From: Okapia johnstoni
Taxonomy: Eukaryota; Chordata; Mammalia; Artiodactyla; Giraffidae
Reading direction: 5' to 3'
Length of the DNA: 64,000 nt
NCBI GenBank assembly: GCA_024291935.2
Contig: CM044311.1
Location: forward strand, 16,763,001-16,827,000
A model generated the notes under the pieces. That model did no database searches and was not told the DNA's origin. It worked only from the letters and a program-made list of their open reading frames with translations. Positions 22,033 through 33,915 of this stretch are shown here, one piece after another. Numbering within the stretch: the first letter of the stretch is position 1; each line of letters starts with the position of its first letter. A program made the position numbers and the translations under genes.

Positions 22033-22332
22033 TAAAATGGTTAAAAAAAGAGAAGTATTTGTTTATAATGAATCTGACCTGGCTCCCACAAACACACACT
22101 GAAAGTGAGGGAGAACCCCACACTGTATAAACATTCAACTGTCCCAAAGTCTCATGTTCTCTGAGCCTTGATCTTAAACGCTCCCTCCCACCCCATTAGG
22201 ATCCAGAGTAAACCCAGGCATTGGGTCTAAGATAATGGCATATCTAGATTTTCAACCCCAACTTCAAGGGTCACTAGGAGAACCACACTCTGGAGTCAAG
22301 ACTGGCCCTTGCTTTGCCTCCATTTTGATTTT
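22033..22332. other. No recognisable feature
   Basis: Apparently unique. Confidence 0.45.
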
Positions 22333-22398
22333 TCGTTTAGTCTCAAAGTTGTATCGACTCTTTCACAATCCCATGGACTGTAGGATGCCAGGCTCCAT
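22333..22398 (-). mobile_element. Bov-tA or BovB 3' end scrap, antisense
   Basis: 'cccatggactgtaggatgcc' with upstream 'tcgactctttcacaatc'. Too short to assign to SINE or LINE. Confidence 0.75.
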
Positions 22399-22981
22399 TA
22401 ATGGTGGTTAAATGTTACTGGTGGGAATGTAAGATGGGGCAGTCATATTGAAATAAATTTCACAGTTTTACATAATGATAGATGTAGAGTTATCATACAG
22501 CTCAGTTGTTCCACTCTCTGTTATATGCACCCCAAAATAGAAATATATACACACAAAAATTTTGAGCATACATGTCCATAGCACAGTGATTCTTAATAGC
22601 CTCAAAATGGAAACAACCTAAATCTATCACCTAATCTATCACCTAATGAATGGACAATAAAAATGTGTTAAATTTGTAAATGGAATCAAGTCTAACAATA
22701 AAAAGGAATGGACTACTGATACATTCTACAATGTGGATGGACCTTGAAAACATTATGCTAAGTGAAAGAAGCTAGCGTAAATACCACATATTTTATGATC
22801 CCATTCATATGAAATGTTCAGACCACACAAATGCACAGAGACAGAAAGAAACATAAGGTTGACTATGGCTGGGGATGGAGAGGTGGTAGGGAGATTTGAG
22901 AGTGAATGCTAATGGGTTCAGAGTTTCTTTTTGGGTTGAAGAGAATGTTCTAAGATTACACTGTAGTAATATAATGACCCT
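22399..22981 (+). mobile_element. Old L1 (L1M-like) 3' end, sense, part 1
   Basis: ORF2 end ('actggtgggaatgtaagatg', 'gatggaccttgaaaacatta') and the start of the 3' UTR ('gaatgctaatgggttcagag'). Interrupted by a BovB and resumed at 23968. Confidence 0.88.
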
Positions 22982-23967
22982 GTACATGGGTCAAGAAGAA
23001 ACAGTTAGAACCCTGTATGGAACAACTGATTGGTTCAAGATTGAGAAAGGAGTATGACAGGGCTGTCTGCTGTCACCCAGTTTGTTTAATCTATGTGCTG
23101 AACACATGAGAAATGCCAGGATGGATGGGTTACAAGTTGAAATCAAGATAGGTGGGAGAAGCATCAAACAACCTCAGATACATGAATGATACCACTCTAA
23201 TGGCAGAAAGCAAACAGGAGCTAAAGAGCCTCTTGATGAGGGTGAAGGAGGAGAGCAAAAGGGCTGGCTTAAAACTAAATATTAAAAAATTAATATTTTT
23301 AAATTATTAAAATAATTTTAACATCACCTGGCCCCATTCCTTCATGGCAAATAGAAGGGGAAATGTGGAAGTAGTGACAATTTCCTCTTCTTGGGCTCTA
23401 AAATCACTGTAGATGGTGATTACAGCCATGAAATCAGAAGACATTTGTTTCTTGGCAGGACAGTTATGACAATCTTAGACAGTGTGTTGAAAAGCAGAGA
23501 CATTATGCTGCCAACAAAGGTCATGTAATCAAGGCTATGGCCTTCCCAGTGCTCACGTACGGTTGTGAGACCTGGACCATAAAGAAGGCAGAGTGCCGAA
23601 GAATTGCTGCCTTCAAACTGTGGTGTTAGAGAAGACTCATGAGAGTCCCTTGGACAGCAAGGAGATCAAACCAGTCAATCTTAAGGGAAATCCACCCTGA
23701 ATACTTGTTGGAAGAACTGATGCTAAAGCTGAAACTCCAGTACTTGGTCAACTGATGCAAACAGTTGACTCACTGGAAAAGTTCCTGAAGCTGAGAAAGG
23801 CTGAGGGCAGAAGGAGAAGACGGCATCAGAGGATAGGATGTCTGGATGGCATCACTGATGCAATGGACATGAACTTGGGCAAACTTCAGGAGATGGTGAG
23901 GGACAGAGAGGCCTAGAGTGCTTCAGTCCACGGGGTCACAAAGAGTTAGACATGGCTGGGTGACTGA
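22982..23967 (+). mobile_element. BovB LINE, sense, nested in L1
   Basis: 986-bp BovB inserted into an L1 3' UTR. It reaches upstream of the RT active site, but the site reads YMND (tacatgaatgat, 23179-23190) instead of YADD, losing the first catalytic aspartate. Numerous frame breaks. An AT-rich expansion at about 23281-23322 replaces normal BovB sequence. Confidence 0.93.
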
Positions 23968-24055
23968 ACAACAACAACAATGGTTGCACCACTCTGAGTG
24001 TACTAAAAATTATTGAACTGCATACATTAAATGGGTAAATTGTATTTCAGATTAA
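23968..24055 (+). mobile_element. Old L1 3' UTR, sense, part 2
   Basis: 'atggttgcaccactctgagt' and 'actgcatacattaaatgggt' continue the L1 3' UTR from 22981. This dates the BovB as younger than the L1. Confidence 0.85.
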
Positions 24056-24226
24056 TTGTGTGTTAGTCGCTCAGTTGTGTCTAATTCTTTGGGACCCCAT
24101 GGATTGGGGCCTGCCAGGCTCCCCTCATCCATGGGATTTTCCAGGCAAAAGTACTGGAGTGGGTTGTCATTCCCATCTCCAAGGGATATTTCCGACCCAG
24201 AGATTGAACCTGGGTCAATGTTGGAG
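24056..24226 (-). mobile_element. Bov-tA SINE, antisense, head lost
   Basis: 'gtgttagtcgctcagttgtg' to 'gattgaacctgggtcaatgt'. It stops at the B-box region, so the tRNA head is missing. Confidence 0.9.
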
Positions 24227-24307
24227 CTAGTCAAGCCTCCTCATTCCTCATTCCCCAAACTAAAGGATTCTCCAAGACTTTCCTGAACTTTTCACCAGGA
24301 AAGATCT

Positions 24308-24505
24308 TCAGTTCAGTCACTCAGTTGTGTATGATTCTTTGTGATCCCCTGGACTGCAGCATGCCAAGTTTCCCTGTCCATCACCGACTCCCAGAGCTTA
24401 CTCAAACTCATGTCCATCGAGTCGGTGATGCCATCCCACCATCTCATCCTCTGTTGTTCCCTGCTCCTCCCACCTTCAGTCTTTCCCAGATGAGTCAGCT
24501 CTTAT
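24308..24505 (-). mobile_element. BovB LINE 3' terminus, antisense
   Basis: 'ttcagttcagtcactcagtt' through 'gagtcggtgatgccatccc' to 'cagatgagtcagctctt'. About 200 nt, with a ~20-nt internal loss near the right end. Confidence 0.9.
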
Positions 24506-25264
24506 TATAGATAGATCTTATTATAGTCTTTACTCCTGTTATTTCAGGTACTGCCAAGATTCCCAGAATGACAGATCGCTCTTTACTTTTCCATTCTAAT
24601 CACTATAAGAACATATTGTAATGATAATATTTCATCTGTACTGCATTAAAATATATGAATAAAAACATCAGACACAACAATAACAACAAATAAAATGATT
24701 TTAACCTTTCTTCTTACTTTATTACAAATGTAGAAACATATGAAAACACATGTGGCTTTTATTTGTGACTCACATCATATTTCTATTATGTGGTATTGTC
24801 CTAGAACTTGGCATTACTAATAACTGCAACACTCCATTATTCCAGTTTCATGCATTCAGTTCTTAATGTCGCTTCCTATTTTTAATGTTACCACCTCCTG
24901 TGGTGCCCAAACTTTAAGATTTATTCAACCACACTTTGATCTCCAACTTAACTGATTTTATGAGACTTTTACTTTTATTCATTACTTTAACTTCCTTGTT
25001 TTTCTCTTTCTATGTGGCCTGAACTCTATGGACAATGATTTATAATAACTGCCTTGTGTTCCCTTGCTCTTCTCTCCCTGCATTGAACTTACTTGAAAAG
25101 CCACAACCCTAGTTTTATACAAGTTCCCACCTACTCCTCCATGTCTCAGTACAGCCAAATACGACTGAATAATAAAATATTACCATGGTAGTGTCTTCAT
25201 GTTATTTCAGGAACATTCCAAGAACACTGTGATCAACGTTTCCAAGAATGACTTCTTCTAGATA
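24506..25264. other. No recognisable feature
   Basis: AT-rich, apparently unique. Confidence 0.45.
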
Positions 25265-25612
25265 TTTCCGTGGCTAATTCCTTCATCCTCTCATGTCTTT
25301 GTTCAGATTTAACTTTTCTAATGAAAAGTATTCTAATCACTCTAAAGTTGCATTCTTCACCTTTCTCTAACCTCTCTGAATTCTCCTTAAACTTCTCTGA
25401 ATTTTTGTTTGTTTGTTTCATTTACTTTTTTCTTTCTTTTTTTCACTCTAATTATTTTCCTTTTATCAAAGTGAAATACATGTTATTGTTAAATACCATC
25501 TTCACAGGAACTTGAATCTTGTTTTGTTCCTTTATGGAGAGAGGCCAAGTTTCTGGCACAATGATTGCCAGAATATGGCACTCAACAAATTTTGAATAAA
25601 TAAGTTAACATG
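25265..25612 (-). mobile_element. L2 LINE 3' end, antisense
   Basis: The order 'atgtctttgttcagatttaa' ... pyrimidine-rich stretch ... 'ggcactcaacaaattttgaa' matches the antisense of L2 3' ends (tctttgctcaaatgtc ... ggcgctcaataaatatttgttgaa). Diverged. Confidence 0.7.
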
Positions 25613-26219
25613 TAAAAAATTACTTTTCAAGTGTAAAACTAATATTCATGTCACCAAAGTCCATACACATTTAAAATAATGTGTGTCTATTTTAGAATAT
25701 TTTGTTCACATTTTTTCAACTTTCTTAAGGTAATAAGCAAAAATTAGATATTTTTCCCCCATTTCCCTTTTAACTCACAGGTGGGAATACTGACTGAGAT
25801 ATTTGGAAACATCGACAAGCCCACATACATAAAACATTCATATATATGATAAAGTATGATTATATTTTTAAGGAGTGATAAATCAAAAATATACTCCCAG
25901 TGTATTAATATATATTCAATAGATGGATTAAGAAGGACATTATTTCATGACTTTCAAAAAGAACTAAAGGATAAAACATATACCTTTCATTTGGAAATTT
26001 TAAGATATCTACAGCCACAATTGTAACTGTTGATTTAAAAAATATATAAAACTGTCCGGAAATTTTTATGTAAGTTTATATTCAGTATAACAGCACCTTT
26101 AAAAAAAATTATATAGATTGTCTGGTATTTAAAAAAAAAAGATAATATATGCCACCTTTGCTTAAAATGAAGCTTGTAAAGGATAAATATGGGATTAACA
26201 ACATTTTATTTCCTTCCTG
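25613..26219. other. No recognisable feature
   Basis: Very AT-rich; two short A runs at 26101-26107 and 26130-26139. Confidence 0.45.
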
Positions 26220-26345
26220 AGCAAAAATCTCCTAGCTCCCCACAACACTTACAAGATCGACACCTGCGTAACATCAGTGGTCCCTAGATCTGTTCCCTGC
26301 CTAGATCTGCAGCCTTATCTACAGCTACAGTACACGCCCCTCCTA
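26220..26345 (-). mobile_element. Possible L2 LINE fragment, antisense
   Basis: Pyrimidine-biased 'aatctcctagctccccacaa' followed by 'tagatctgttccctgcctag' weakly resembles the antisense L2 body. Low certainty. Confidence 0.35.
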
Positions 26346-26385
26346 CAGTGAAAACAGTCTTTTTATTCTATCTTAAAAATTTTAA

Positions 26386-26588
26386 TATCTTGGTGGTGCT
26401 TGTGGTAAAGAACCTGCCTGCCAATGCAGGAGAAGTAAGGTTTGATCCTTGGGGGAAGATACCCTGGAGGAGAACATGGCAACCCACTTCAGTATCTTGC
26501 CTTTAGAATCCCATGGATAGAGGAGCCTGGTGGCTACAGTCCATATGGTCGCAAAGAGTTGGACACGACTGAAGCTACTTAGCATGTG
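26386..26588 (+). mobile_element. Bov-tA SINE, sense
   Basis: Damaged head ('cttgtggtaaagaacctgcc') to 'gagttggacacgactgaagc'. Otherwise full length. Confidence 0.92.
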
Positions 26589-26811
26589 CACATGTATCTC
26601 TTTAAGCTCCAGGATAACCCTGGGAACTTTAAGTTTCGTAAATGTCTCCTGGTGGAGAAATACCATAAATGGAAATTCTATACAAATGTGAGATTTTATC
26701 ATTTTGTCATCAAATTGTGTTTTAAGCAAAGATGAAGTGTATTATTTTATAAAGACAATGTATAGGCAATCCACATGAGATGGAAATTACTAAAGCAATT
26801 AAAATATTTGT

Positions 26812-26855
26812 AATATAAAATGTGTAAATCAGTGGTTGTATGTTTAAAATTTTGT
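26812..26855 (+). repeat. 44-bp direct repeat, copy 2 (likely donor site)
   Basis: Identical over 44 bp to 13471-13514. Here it lies in apparently unique AT-rich sequence and ends where an antisense BovB fragment begins, so this is the better candidate for the original copy. Confidence 0.9.
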
Positions 26856-27030
26856 TCAGTCACTAAGTCCTGACTCTTTTGTGACCCCAAGGACTTCAAT
26901 GCACCGGGCTTTCCTGTCCTTCACTATCTCCCAGAGACTGCTCAAACCATATCCATTGAGTCAGTGATGCCATCTAACCACGTCATCCTCTGGTGCTCCC
27001 TTCTCCTCCTGCCCTCAATCTTTCTCAGCA
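26855..27030 (-). mobile_element. BovB LINE 3' terminus, antisense
   Basis: 'tcagtcactaagtcctgact' to 'gccctcaatctttctcagca'. About 175 nt remain. The first base overlaps the 44-bp repeat. Confidence 0.88.
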
Positions 27031-28894
27031 AAGGTACTTGTCAGAAATAACCATTATTTTACTTTTTGATTGATGTATAACTTGTGGCAACCTAATTCTT
27101 CTCTAACTTCATATTTCAAATACTAATTGACAATTAAACTGAAATCAAATCCTCACATGTAGAACTTCTGATATTTCAAAAACACCAGTTTTTTTCCACT
27201 AGAAATGTTCCAAATGCCATATACTCTATTAAAAAGAAATGTGTCTACCAGGCTATTTTATAATATATGAATAAACATAGTAACAAAAATATACCATTAA
27301 TTTTCATATAGAAGAATCAGTTTTTGTTATTAAATATATTTCTAATTTATATACTATCTCTTAATCCCCATGTCTTCCCTGGCAGCAAGCCCCAACACAC
27401 ACAAATAACGACAATCTCTCCCCACCATCACGATGCATTTTGTATCTTTACAATACTGACTAATATAAAAGGAACAGAATTCCTCAGGTTGTTAGTGATC
27501 AAAAACTTAGTTAAAAACAGAACTACAAAAATTTAAAGTTTCAACATAAAGAATTTTTTAAAATTTCCTAGGGCTTATAAATGTCTTTTGTTCATTTTCA
27601 ATAATATTCATCAATTCAAGGGTATCCTCTAAGTGAAGTCACTGTAGCAGTTAAAACACACACACACACACACACACACTCACTCAAGCTTGTGAGGGCC
27701 TGTTATTAGAAGGATGCGTCACCACCAATCCTTGGCTTGATGTAAAACTGAATTTTGAGATGACACATATTTCCTGTGTTCTCCAGCTTACCAGAGATTT
27801 CTTTTGGGCTTTTCCCTTTTTTTTCTTTTTCTTAGTCATCTGAAGAAGAAAAAAAGAGGGTTTCTAGAAGACACCCAAAGAAGCAGAGACAATTGTCTTA
27901 GTTCATTCAAAATGCATTCTTCTCCTATTCCAGCCACCTCCAAGAAGGTCTGCCTAGTTTTCCTAATAAGGAGAACTGGCTAAGAAACTCTAGAGCTGTG
28001 GAAGAGTGTTGGAGGCCTTTTTGTTTCAGGCAGAGACATACACTACGATGGTATGGATGGTATAAAGAACATAGAAAACCTATAGGATAATAAAAGTTTT
28101 GACTGCTGGTAGATGACGACAAAACAAAATATCCTTATGCTGTATGACTAATCAAGGAAAAAAGCAAGAGCTAAAGCATTAATTACATTTGTTCACGGGG
28201 GGGTGGGATACGTATATGAAAATTGTGTATTTGTGTCTATCATTTATACTTTATAATTTTGTGAGTTATGATTATTGAAATGGGGAGTGGTTTGAAGCCA
28301 GACTTTTGAACGGTGGATCCCTGATCTCCTGCCTTTTGAAAAGTCAAAATTGCCACCTTTTTACACCTAGTCACACTGGATCACTTTTCTGAGTCCATTC
28401 CTTCAGGATGAATTCTTTCTATAGAAACATTAGCTCTAGAATAACATACATTTCCATTTTCCTCAGGCCCATCTCATACACTCTCATGCTCTCACACATC
28501 CACATTCACACAGAAGTGATGAAGCTTAAGTGAGGCAATAGAATGTGAAATTATACACGTGCTGAAGTAAAGAGCTAAGAGGGAAATTCTTTGTACAGAG
28601 CAAACAGGAGGCAGAGAGATTGCCAATGTCAGGACCATTCTCTGCCTTCATACTCAGACAGTTCAAACCCTGGCGATATGACACATTAAAATAAAATTTG
28701 ATTGCTTCATCAGGAATTGAACTTCTGAAGGATTCTGAAGAGATTTTCCATAAAAAACAAAACAAAAAAAAAGAAGGTGTTTATTATCACAATTTTCTTG
28801 TATGTCTAATTAATATGCTTGTAAGGGTAATCGTCACTTCTATACTAAAAAATCATGGTCCAATGTTTATATTAAAGACTAAGTCAGGGCATTT
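27031..28894. other. No gene; one (CA)n microsatellite
   Basis: Apparently unique. Holds (CA)11 at 27657-27679, a G8 tract near 28197-28204 and an A-rich tract near 28756-28775. No supported exon. Confidence 0.5.
27657..27679. repeat. (CA)11 microsatellite
   Basis: Uninterrupted CA array. Confidence 0.95.
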
Positions 28895-28895
28895 T

Positions 28896-29082
28896 GGGAA
28901 GCCCTAGTAGCTCAGCGGTAAAGAATCTGCCTGCAATGGGTTTGATCCCTGGGTTGGGAAGATTCCCTGGAGAAGGAAACGGCAACACACCCCAGTATTC
29001 TGGCCTGGAAAGTCCTATGGACAGAGAGGCCTAGTGGACTACAGTCCATTGGACTGCAAGGAGTTGACAGCTGAGCACACAT
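28896..29082 (+). mobile_element. Bov-tA SINE, sense
   Basis: Head 'gggaagccctagtagctcag', small deletion before the B box (ggtttgatccc), 3' end 'ggagttgacagctgagcaca'. Confidence 0.92.
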
Positions 29083-30353
29083 GTACACAGAGCGTTCTAC
29101 CTGTAGTTAGTGGAATCATGATAGTATTCATAATTGGGTCAATCTTCTCTTCTTTGGGGCTATTAAAAAAATCAAAACGTATATTTTATATCAAAACAAA
29201 TTTTGGAGGAGTTTTAGCACAGCCTGAAGTAAAAGGAAAGCATCACCTTAATAGCTTTACTTTCATTGTAGGTGAGACATATGAAATATAAATTATATTG
29301 TCCACTTCACATTGCTATTTCTTAATGAGAGAATAGTACTGATGAGAAAATTTGTCCTATAATTTTTTTTTTCTGAAGAAGATGTGAGTCACTAGGTGTA
29401 GAAACAAATGATTAATTACCACCTACACACTACTACCCAGTTATTTTGAAAACCAAAATGCACCCTCACATCTCTCAGACTTTCCACACTGGAAGGAATT
29501 CCACCCATTTACTTGAAGAAGAGTAATCTTCTAAAGAATGATCAAGAAAGATGCCAGTCAATCCATTTGAAATTACTATATTTTGCTTTCCAAGGGAATT
29601 TATCTGCCTTCACATAAATACACAGACACACACAATTTATTTTAGAAATTGGAATTAGATGATCAAACAATGTGTTGAAAAATAAAATAATTTTTTTTCA
29701 GGAGCAAAGTCTATTAGCATGAATTTCACTGGGGATTTCCATAATAACCTAAAGTATGGCATAAAAGCATCCTTTAAAAAAAGGTACTTCCTCATAATTT
29801 AATTCCATTATTTGCTATGTTTCTTTTGTGCTGAATTTCTCTACTTTCTAATAGGCATGATATGTGCTGCAGTTAGAACTCTAACTGAGTGAAGTCTTGA
29901 GGCTAGGAAAACACTGAAATTTCAGAAGAGTCATGATCTTGTAAATTATTATTACAGCATCTTACAAAAGACAGTGCATTTTATGCATTTCATGTATCAT
30001 CCAAGACAATAGTTGGGCTGTTATTACAGGCTATGTATAAGCTGTAGAACTTCAATCACTGACTTCTCATTTCTTCTTTTTAAATTAAAAGTAAACTTGT
30101 TATACAAACATTAAGAGGTTAAACTTGAGCATTTCTTCCATGTGAATGTTGCAAAGCCAATTTGCTGAAAAGCAGAGTTGGTATATAGTAACACTGCTTT
30201 AGTAATTAACAAGCACTTATTAAAGGAGATTTAGTGATCATAACTGGATGCTTTCATATTTTCTATAATATTTAATTAGTGGACAGATATATTTATCACA
30301 GATGTCTTAGGGAACAGGCATTGTACACAATAGCAAAAAATAATGAAAAACTT
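29083..30353. other. No recognisable feature
   Basis: AT-rich, apparently unique. Confidence 0.45.
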
Positions 30354-30378
30354 GGGGCTTCCCAGGTGGCTCAGTGGT
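30354..30378 (+). mobile_element. Bov-tA SINE, first 25 nt, fused to L1
   Basis: Near-perfect SINE head ggggcttcccaggtggctca plus gtggt, containing the A box. It is fused without a gap to an L1 3' end. Confidence 0.9.
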
Positions 30379-30484
30379 CACCCATGGTGGATTCATGTTA
30401 ATGTATGACAAAACAAATGCAATATTGTAAAGTTAAAAAAATAGATAAGTAAACTAATTTAAATTATAAAAAATAAAAAAAAAA
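30379..30484 (+). mobile_element. L1-BT-like 3' end with A-rich tail
   Basis: 'ggattcatgttaatgtatga' and 'tgcaatattgtaaagtt' match the same L1 3' terminus seen at 4136-4195, followed by an A-rich tail. The 5' partner is the SINE head at 30354-30378. Confidence 0.88.
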
Positions 30485-30982
30485 TCTTTGTGCTACATAA
30501 ATATACCCAAACTCAGTACAATTTCTACACATATAACATTGATATTACATTGTGCTTTGCTTATCTTGCTAATTACCCTCTCAACCTGAAATATATATTA
30601 AGTTACTGTATGTGGAAATATCTTTTTATCACCTTCTTCATTAAATTTCCAAATGGTCCTTTAAATAAATGCCTGATGGGACGCTTTCTGAAAATGATGA
30701 CTTCCTCATAATTTGTCAGATCTTCTTTTGTTGATGAGGAAAAGTAGAAACATAAAGACATTGATGCAAACAAAAGAAGAAAGGGACGTTTTTTGAATGC
30801 TTTATTTAATTAATGGAATTTTGTGAATTACTTGGTGACCATGAAATTTTCAGTCTTTGAAATCAGTATGTAAATGTGTGTGGTGGCATTTTCCTCAAAG
30901 TTTCACTCTCTTGCCCTAACTCATATTCTTTTCTGAGAAAATACTATAAAATACTTGGTAAAGCCATCACATAAAATTAGTA
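30485..30982. other. No recognisable feature
   Basis: AT-rich, apparently unique. Confidence 0.45.
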
Positions 30983-31081
30983 TGAAAGTGAAGGCGTTAG
31001 TCTCTCAGTCCTGTCCGACTCAAACCCATGTCTCCTGTGTTACAGGCAAATTCCTTACCATCTGAGCCACCAGGAAAGCTC
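30983..31081 (-). mobile_element. Bov-tA SINE, antisense, large internal deletion
   Basis: Antisense 3' end 'gttagtctctcagtcctgtc' jumps at about 31021 straight to 'aaacccatgtctcctgtgtt' and the antisense head. Roughly 110 nt of the SINE middle are missing. Confidence 0.9.
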
Positions 31082-32559
31082 CCCCCAAATAGTATATAAT
31101 CTACGTACTGTTGACTTCCCAAGAGGTGTCTAGTATGTTTGAATTTTATTTGCCATCAATATCAGAACTTTGACTACATTTATTATCTAGTAAGCTATAG
31201 AACTCAACAAATTGTATTTAATATTCATGTACTAAACATATTTTGTTTTTTAACTGCAAATCATAGTTAAGAAGTTTGATGGCTAAAAAGTATAAAACCT
31301 TCATCAGTGAAAGATCATATGGATTTCTTTGTCCTCATTATATTATTCCAAGATAAAAGTTCATTACAATAACAATTGAATCACAATTTTATCATACTAA
31401 CACTTGGGAAAAAGAATCCTTTCTTTTTCACATATTCTTCATAAAAATTATGGTGTAAATGCTCAACTTGAAATAGTTAACAGAAAGAAAAGAAATATGT
31501 TCATATACCTTACAGCCTGTGTTATTCATACTAATCTCATGACAAATGAGAAATAGGTCATTTTCTGCTCATTTTAAGAATAATAAAATTGAAATTTTCT
31601 ACCTAAGGGCACATGATAATTATAGGACAGAGAGAAACCTTAAATTTGTATCTCCTGAGTTTACAGCCAGGCTTCTTTTTATTACAACTAGTTGCAATTT
31701 TCTGGAGACTTACCATCTTTCTGGAGACTAGACATCCTGGGTATGGATGTGAAAACTTTAGATGTGAAAACTACAGACTGGAATACTTTATAAATGAAAT
31801 ACAGTTTGGAATGTGAAGTACATTCTCCTCATGTAAATATTCCTATATAAGGAATTATATTAATAAAAGTTCATTTGAAAGAGTGCACCATGGGGTAGAA
31901 CTTCTGGAATGGTGAAGTAAGGGACTCCAAAAATACACTCTTTCATAAAAGCAGTAAAAACATTCACCAAAATTGCCAAAATCAGCTCTTTCAGAACTCT
32001 TAACTAAAGGCATAGAACATTCTAAGGAGTATTTATTTAAGTAAAATTGTTTAAAATTGCTATCCAGATAAACTATATTCTTATTTATTTTTTCCCTGCT
32101 TGATCTATCAGTTAATGATATAGAGGTGCTAAAATCTCCATCCATAAAATAGTGGATTTATTTGTTTTGCTTTTTATGTCTATCAGCTTTGTCTCATGAA
32201 TGTTGCTCTTTTATTAGGTGTATATAAGTTTAAGATTTTATGTCTTTTCAGAGAATTGATCCCTTTATAATTATGTAGCATCGTATTTTTTTTTTACACA
32301 AAAAATGTATGGCTATTTATTTTAAAGGTCACTTAAATTGTTATCAAACGTATTTTAGATTTAGAGTTTGTCAAAATTGTATAAATCAAGGAAACAAACT
32401 GTCCCTAATTTGCATATGGTAAATTGATAAGAAGTGACATCTTTTTTAATGCTTGATAATCTTTCTTGTTCTGAAGTTTGATATGTTTGATATTAACGTA
32501 GCTCATCAGCTTCCTTTTGATTACTGTTAACAAACTGAGATCACCCAATTGTAGCAACT
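31082..32559. other. No gene; short local duplications
   Basis: Apparently unique AT-rich sequence. Two small imperfect tandem duplications at 31700-31735 (ttctggagact units) and 31745-31772 (gatgtgaaaact units). Confidence 0.5.
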
Positions 32560-32830
32560 TATTGTATCAACAGGCTAAACAAGAAAAATTATGTGATTAT
32601 ATCTGTTGGTATAGAAAAAAATCATTTGACAAAATCCAACACCCATTCATTAAAAGAAAATCTTAGCAAAGTAGAAATAGAAGAGTGTTCCTCAACTTGA
32701 TTTTTTAAAAAAAACTCTACAAAAAACTACATTTAACATCATCCTTAATAATGAAAGACAGCATTTGTTCCATTCCTATCAGGAAAACGTCAATGAGGTC
32801 CTTTCCCACCACTCCTATTCAACATCATGG
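32560..32830 (+). mobile_element. Old L1 ORF2 (RT region), sense, part 1
   Basis: 'aatcatttgacaaaatccaa' and 'atcctatcaggaaaacgtca'-type sequence belongs to the L1 RT domain. Heavily decayed. First of four pieces of one L1 running to about 35200. Confidence 0.8.
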
Positions 32831-32831
32831 G

Positions 32832-33031
32832 AAATGAGTGAGTTGTTCAGTCCTGTCTGACTCTTTGTGGACCCCATAGCCCACTAGGCTCCTCTGTCCA
32901 TGGAATTCAGACAAGCATACTGGAGTGGGTAGCCACTCCCTTCTCCAGGGGATCTTTCCAACCCAGGGATCGAACCTAAGTGTCTTGCATTGCATGCAGA
33001 TTCTTTACCATCTGAGCCACCAGGGAAGCCC
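32832..33031 (-). mobile_element. Bov-tA SINE, antisense, nested in L1
   Basis: 'gagttgttcagtcctgtctg' to 'tgagccaccagggaagccc'. Splits the L1 ORF2 remnant. Confidence 0.92.
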
Positions 33032-33412
33032 ATATTTAGATAAAAATCTTACAAATTATGTTCTTATACTTACACAATAAACTACAAAACAAGGACAAAA
33101 GTAATCAAAAAAGATTTAAATAAACAGGGGAATAGTCCGTATTCTATTATTGAAGACTCAATTCATTCAGGGTTTCCTTCTCACATCCATAGTTTTGTTA
33201 TCCTATCTTTGATGAAAACCTTAAAAGTCAAATCATATCTTCCCAAATTAATCTATAGATCAATGGGATTCTAATCAAAATTCTAGGAAAATATTTTTAA
33301 AGATGCCAAAAAATTGATTCTAAAATTTTCGTGGAAATGTAAAGGACGTAGAATAACCAACATACTGAGGAAGATCAGAAAGTTGAACATAAACTACATG
33401 ATTCAAGACATG
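33032..33412 (+). mobile_element. Old L1 ORF2, sense, part 2
   Basis: 'tcaatgggattctaatcaaa' and 'cgtggaaatgtaaaggacgt' match the L1 ORF2 region after the RT domain. Confidence 0.85.
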
Positions 33413-33915
33413 TTGTTGTCATTCAGTTGCTAAGTTGTGTCCAACTCTTTGTGACCCCAAAGACTGCAGCACACTAGTCTCCTCTCTCCTTCACTATCTC
33501 CTGGAGTTTGCTCAAACTCGTGTCCATTTATTTGATGATGCTATTCAAATATCTAATCCTCTGTTGCCTCCTTCTCTTCTTGCTTTCAATCTTTCCCAGC
33601 ATCAGGGTCTTTTTCAATGAGTCAGCTCTTGGCATCAGGTGGCCAAAGTATTGGAGTTTCAGCTTCAGCATCAGTCCTTCCAATGAGTATTCAGGGTTGA
33701 TTTCCCTTAAGATCGACTAGTTGGATTTCCTTACAGTCCAAGGGAACCTCAGGAGTCTTCTCCAGCACCACAATTTGAAATCATCTGTTCTTCAGTGCTC
33801 AGCTTTCTTTATGTCCAACTCATTCTGTACATGACTACTGGAAAAACCATAGCTTTGATATACGGACCTTTGTCGGGAAAGTGACAGCTTTGCTTTATAA
33901 TATGCTGTCTAGGTC
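33413..33915 (-). mobile_element. BovB LINE 3' end, antisense, nested in L1
   Basis: 'gttgtcattcagttgctaag' to 'ttataatatgctgtctaggt'. Flanked by tcaagacat (left) and tcaagagat (right), an imperfect TSD. Truncated before YADD. Confidence 0.92.
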
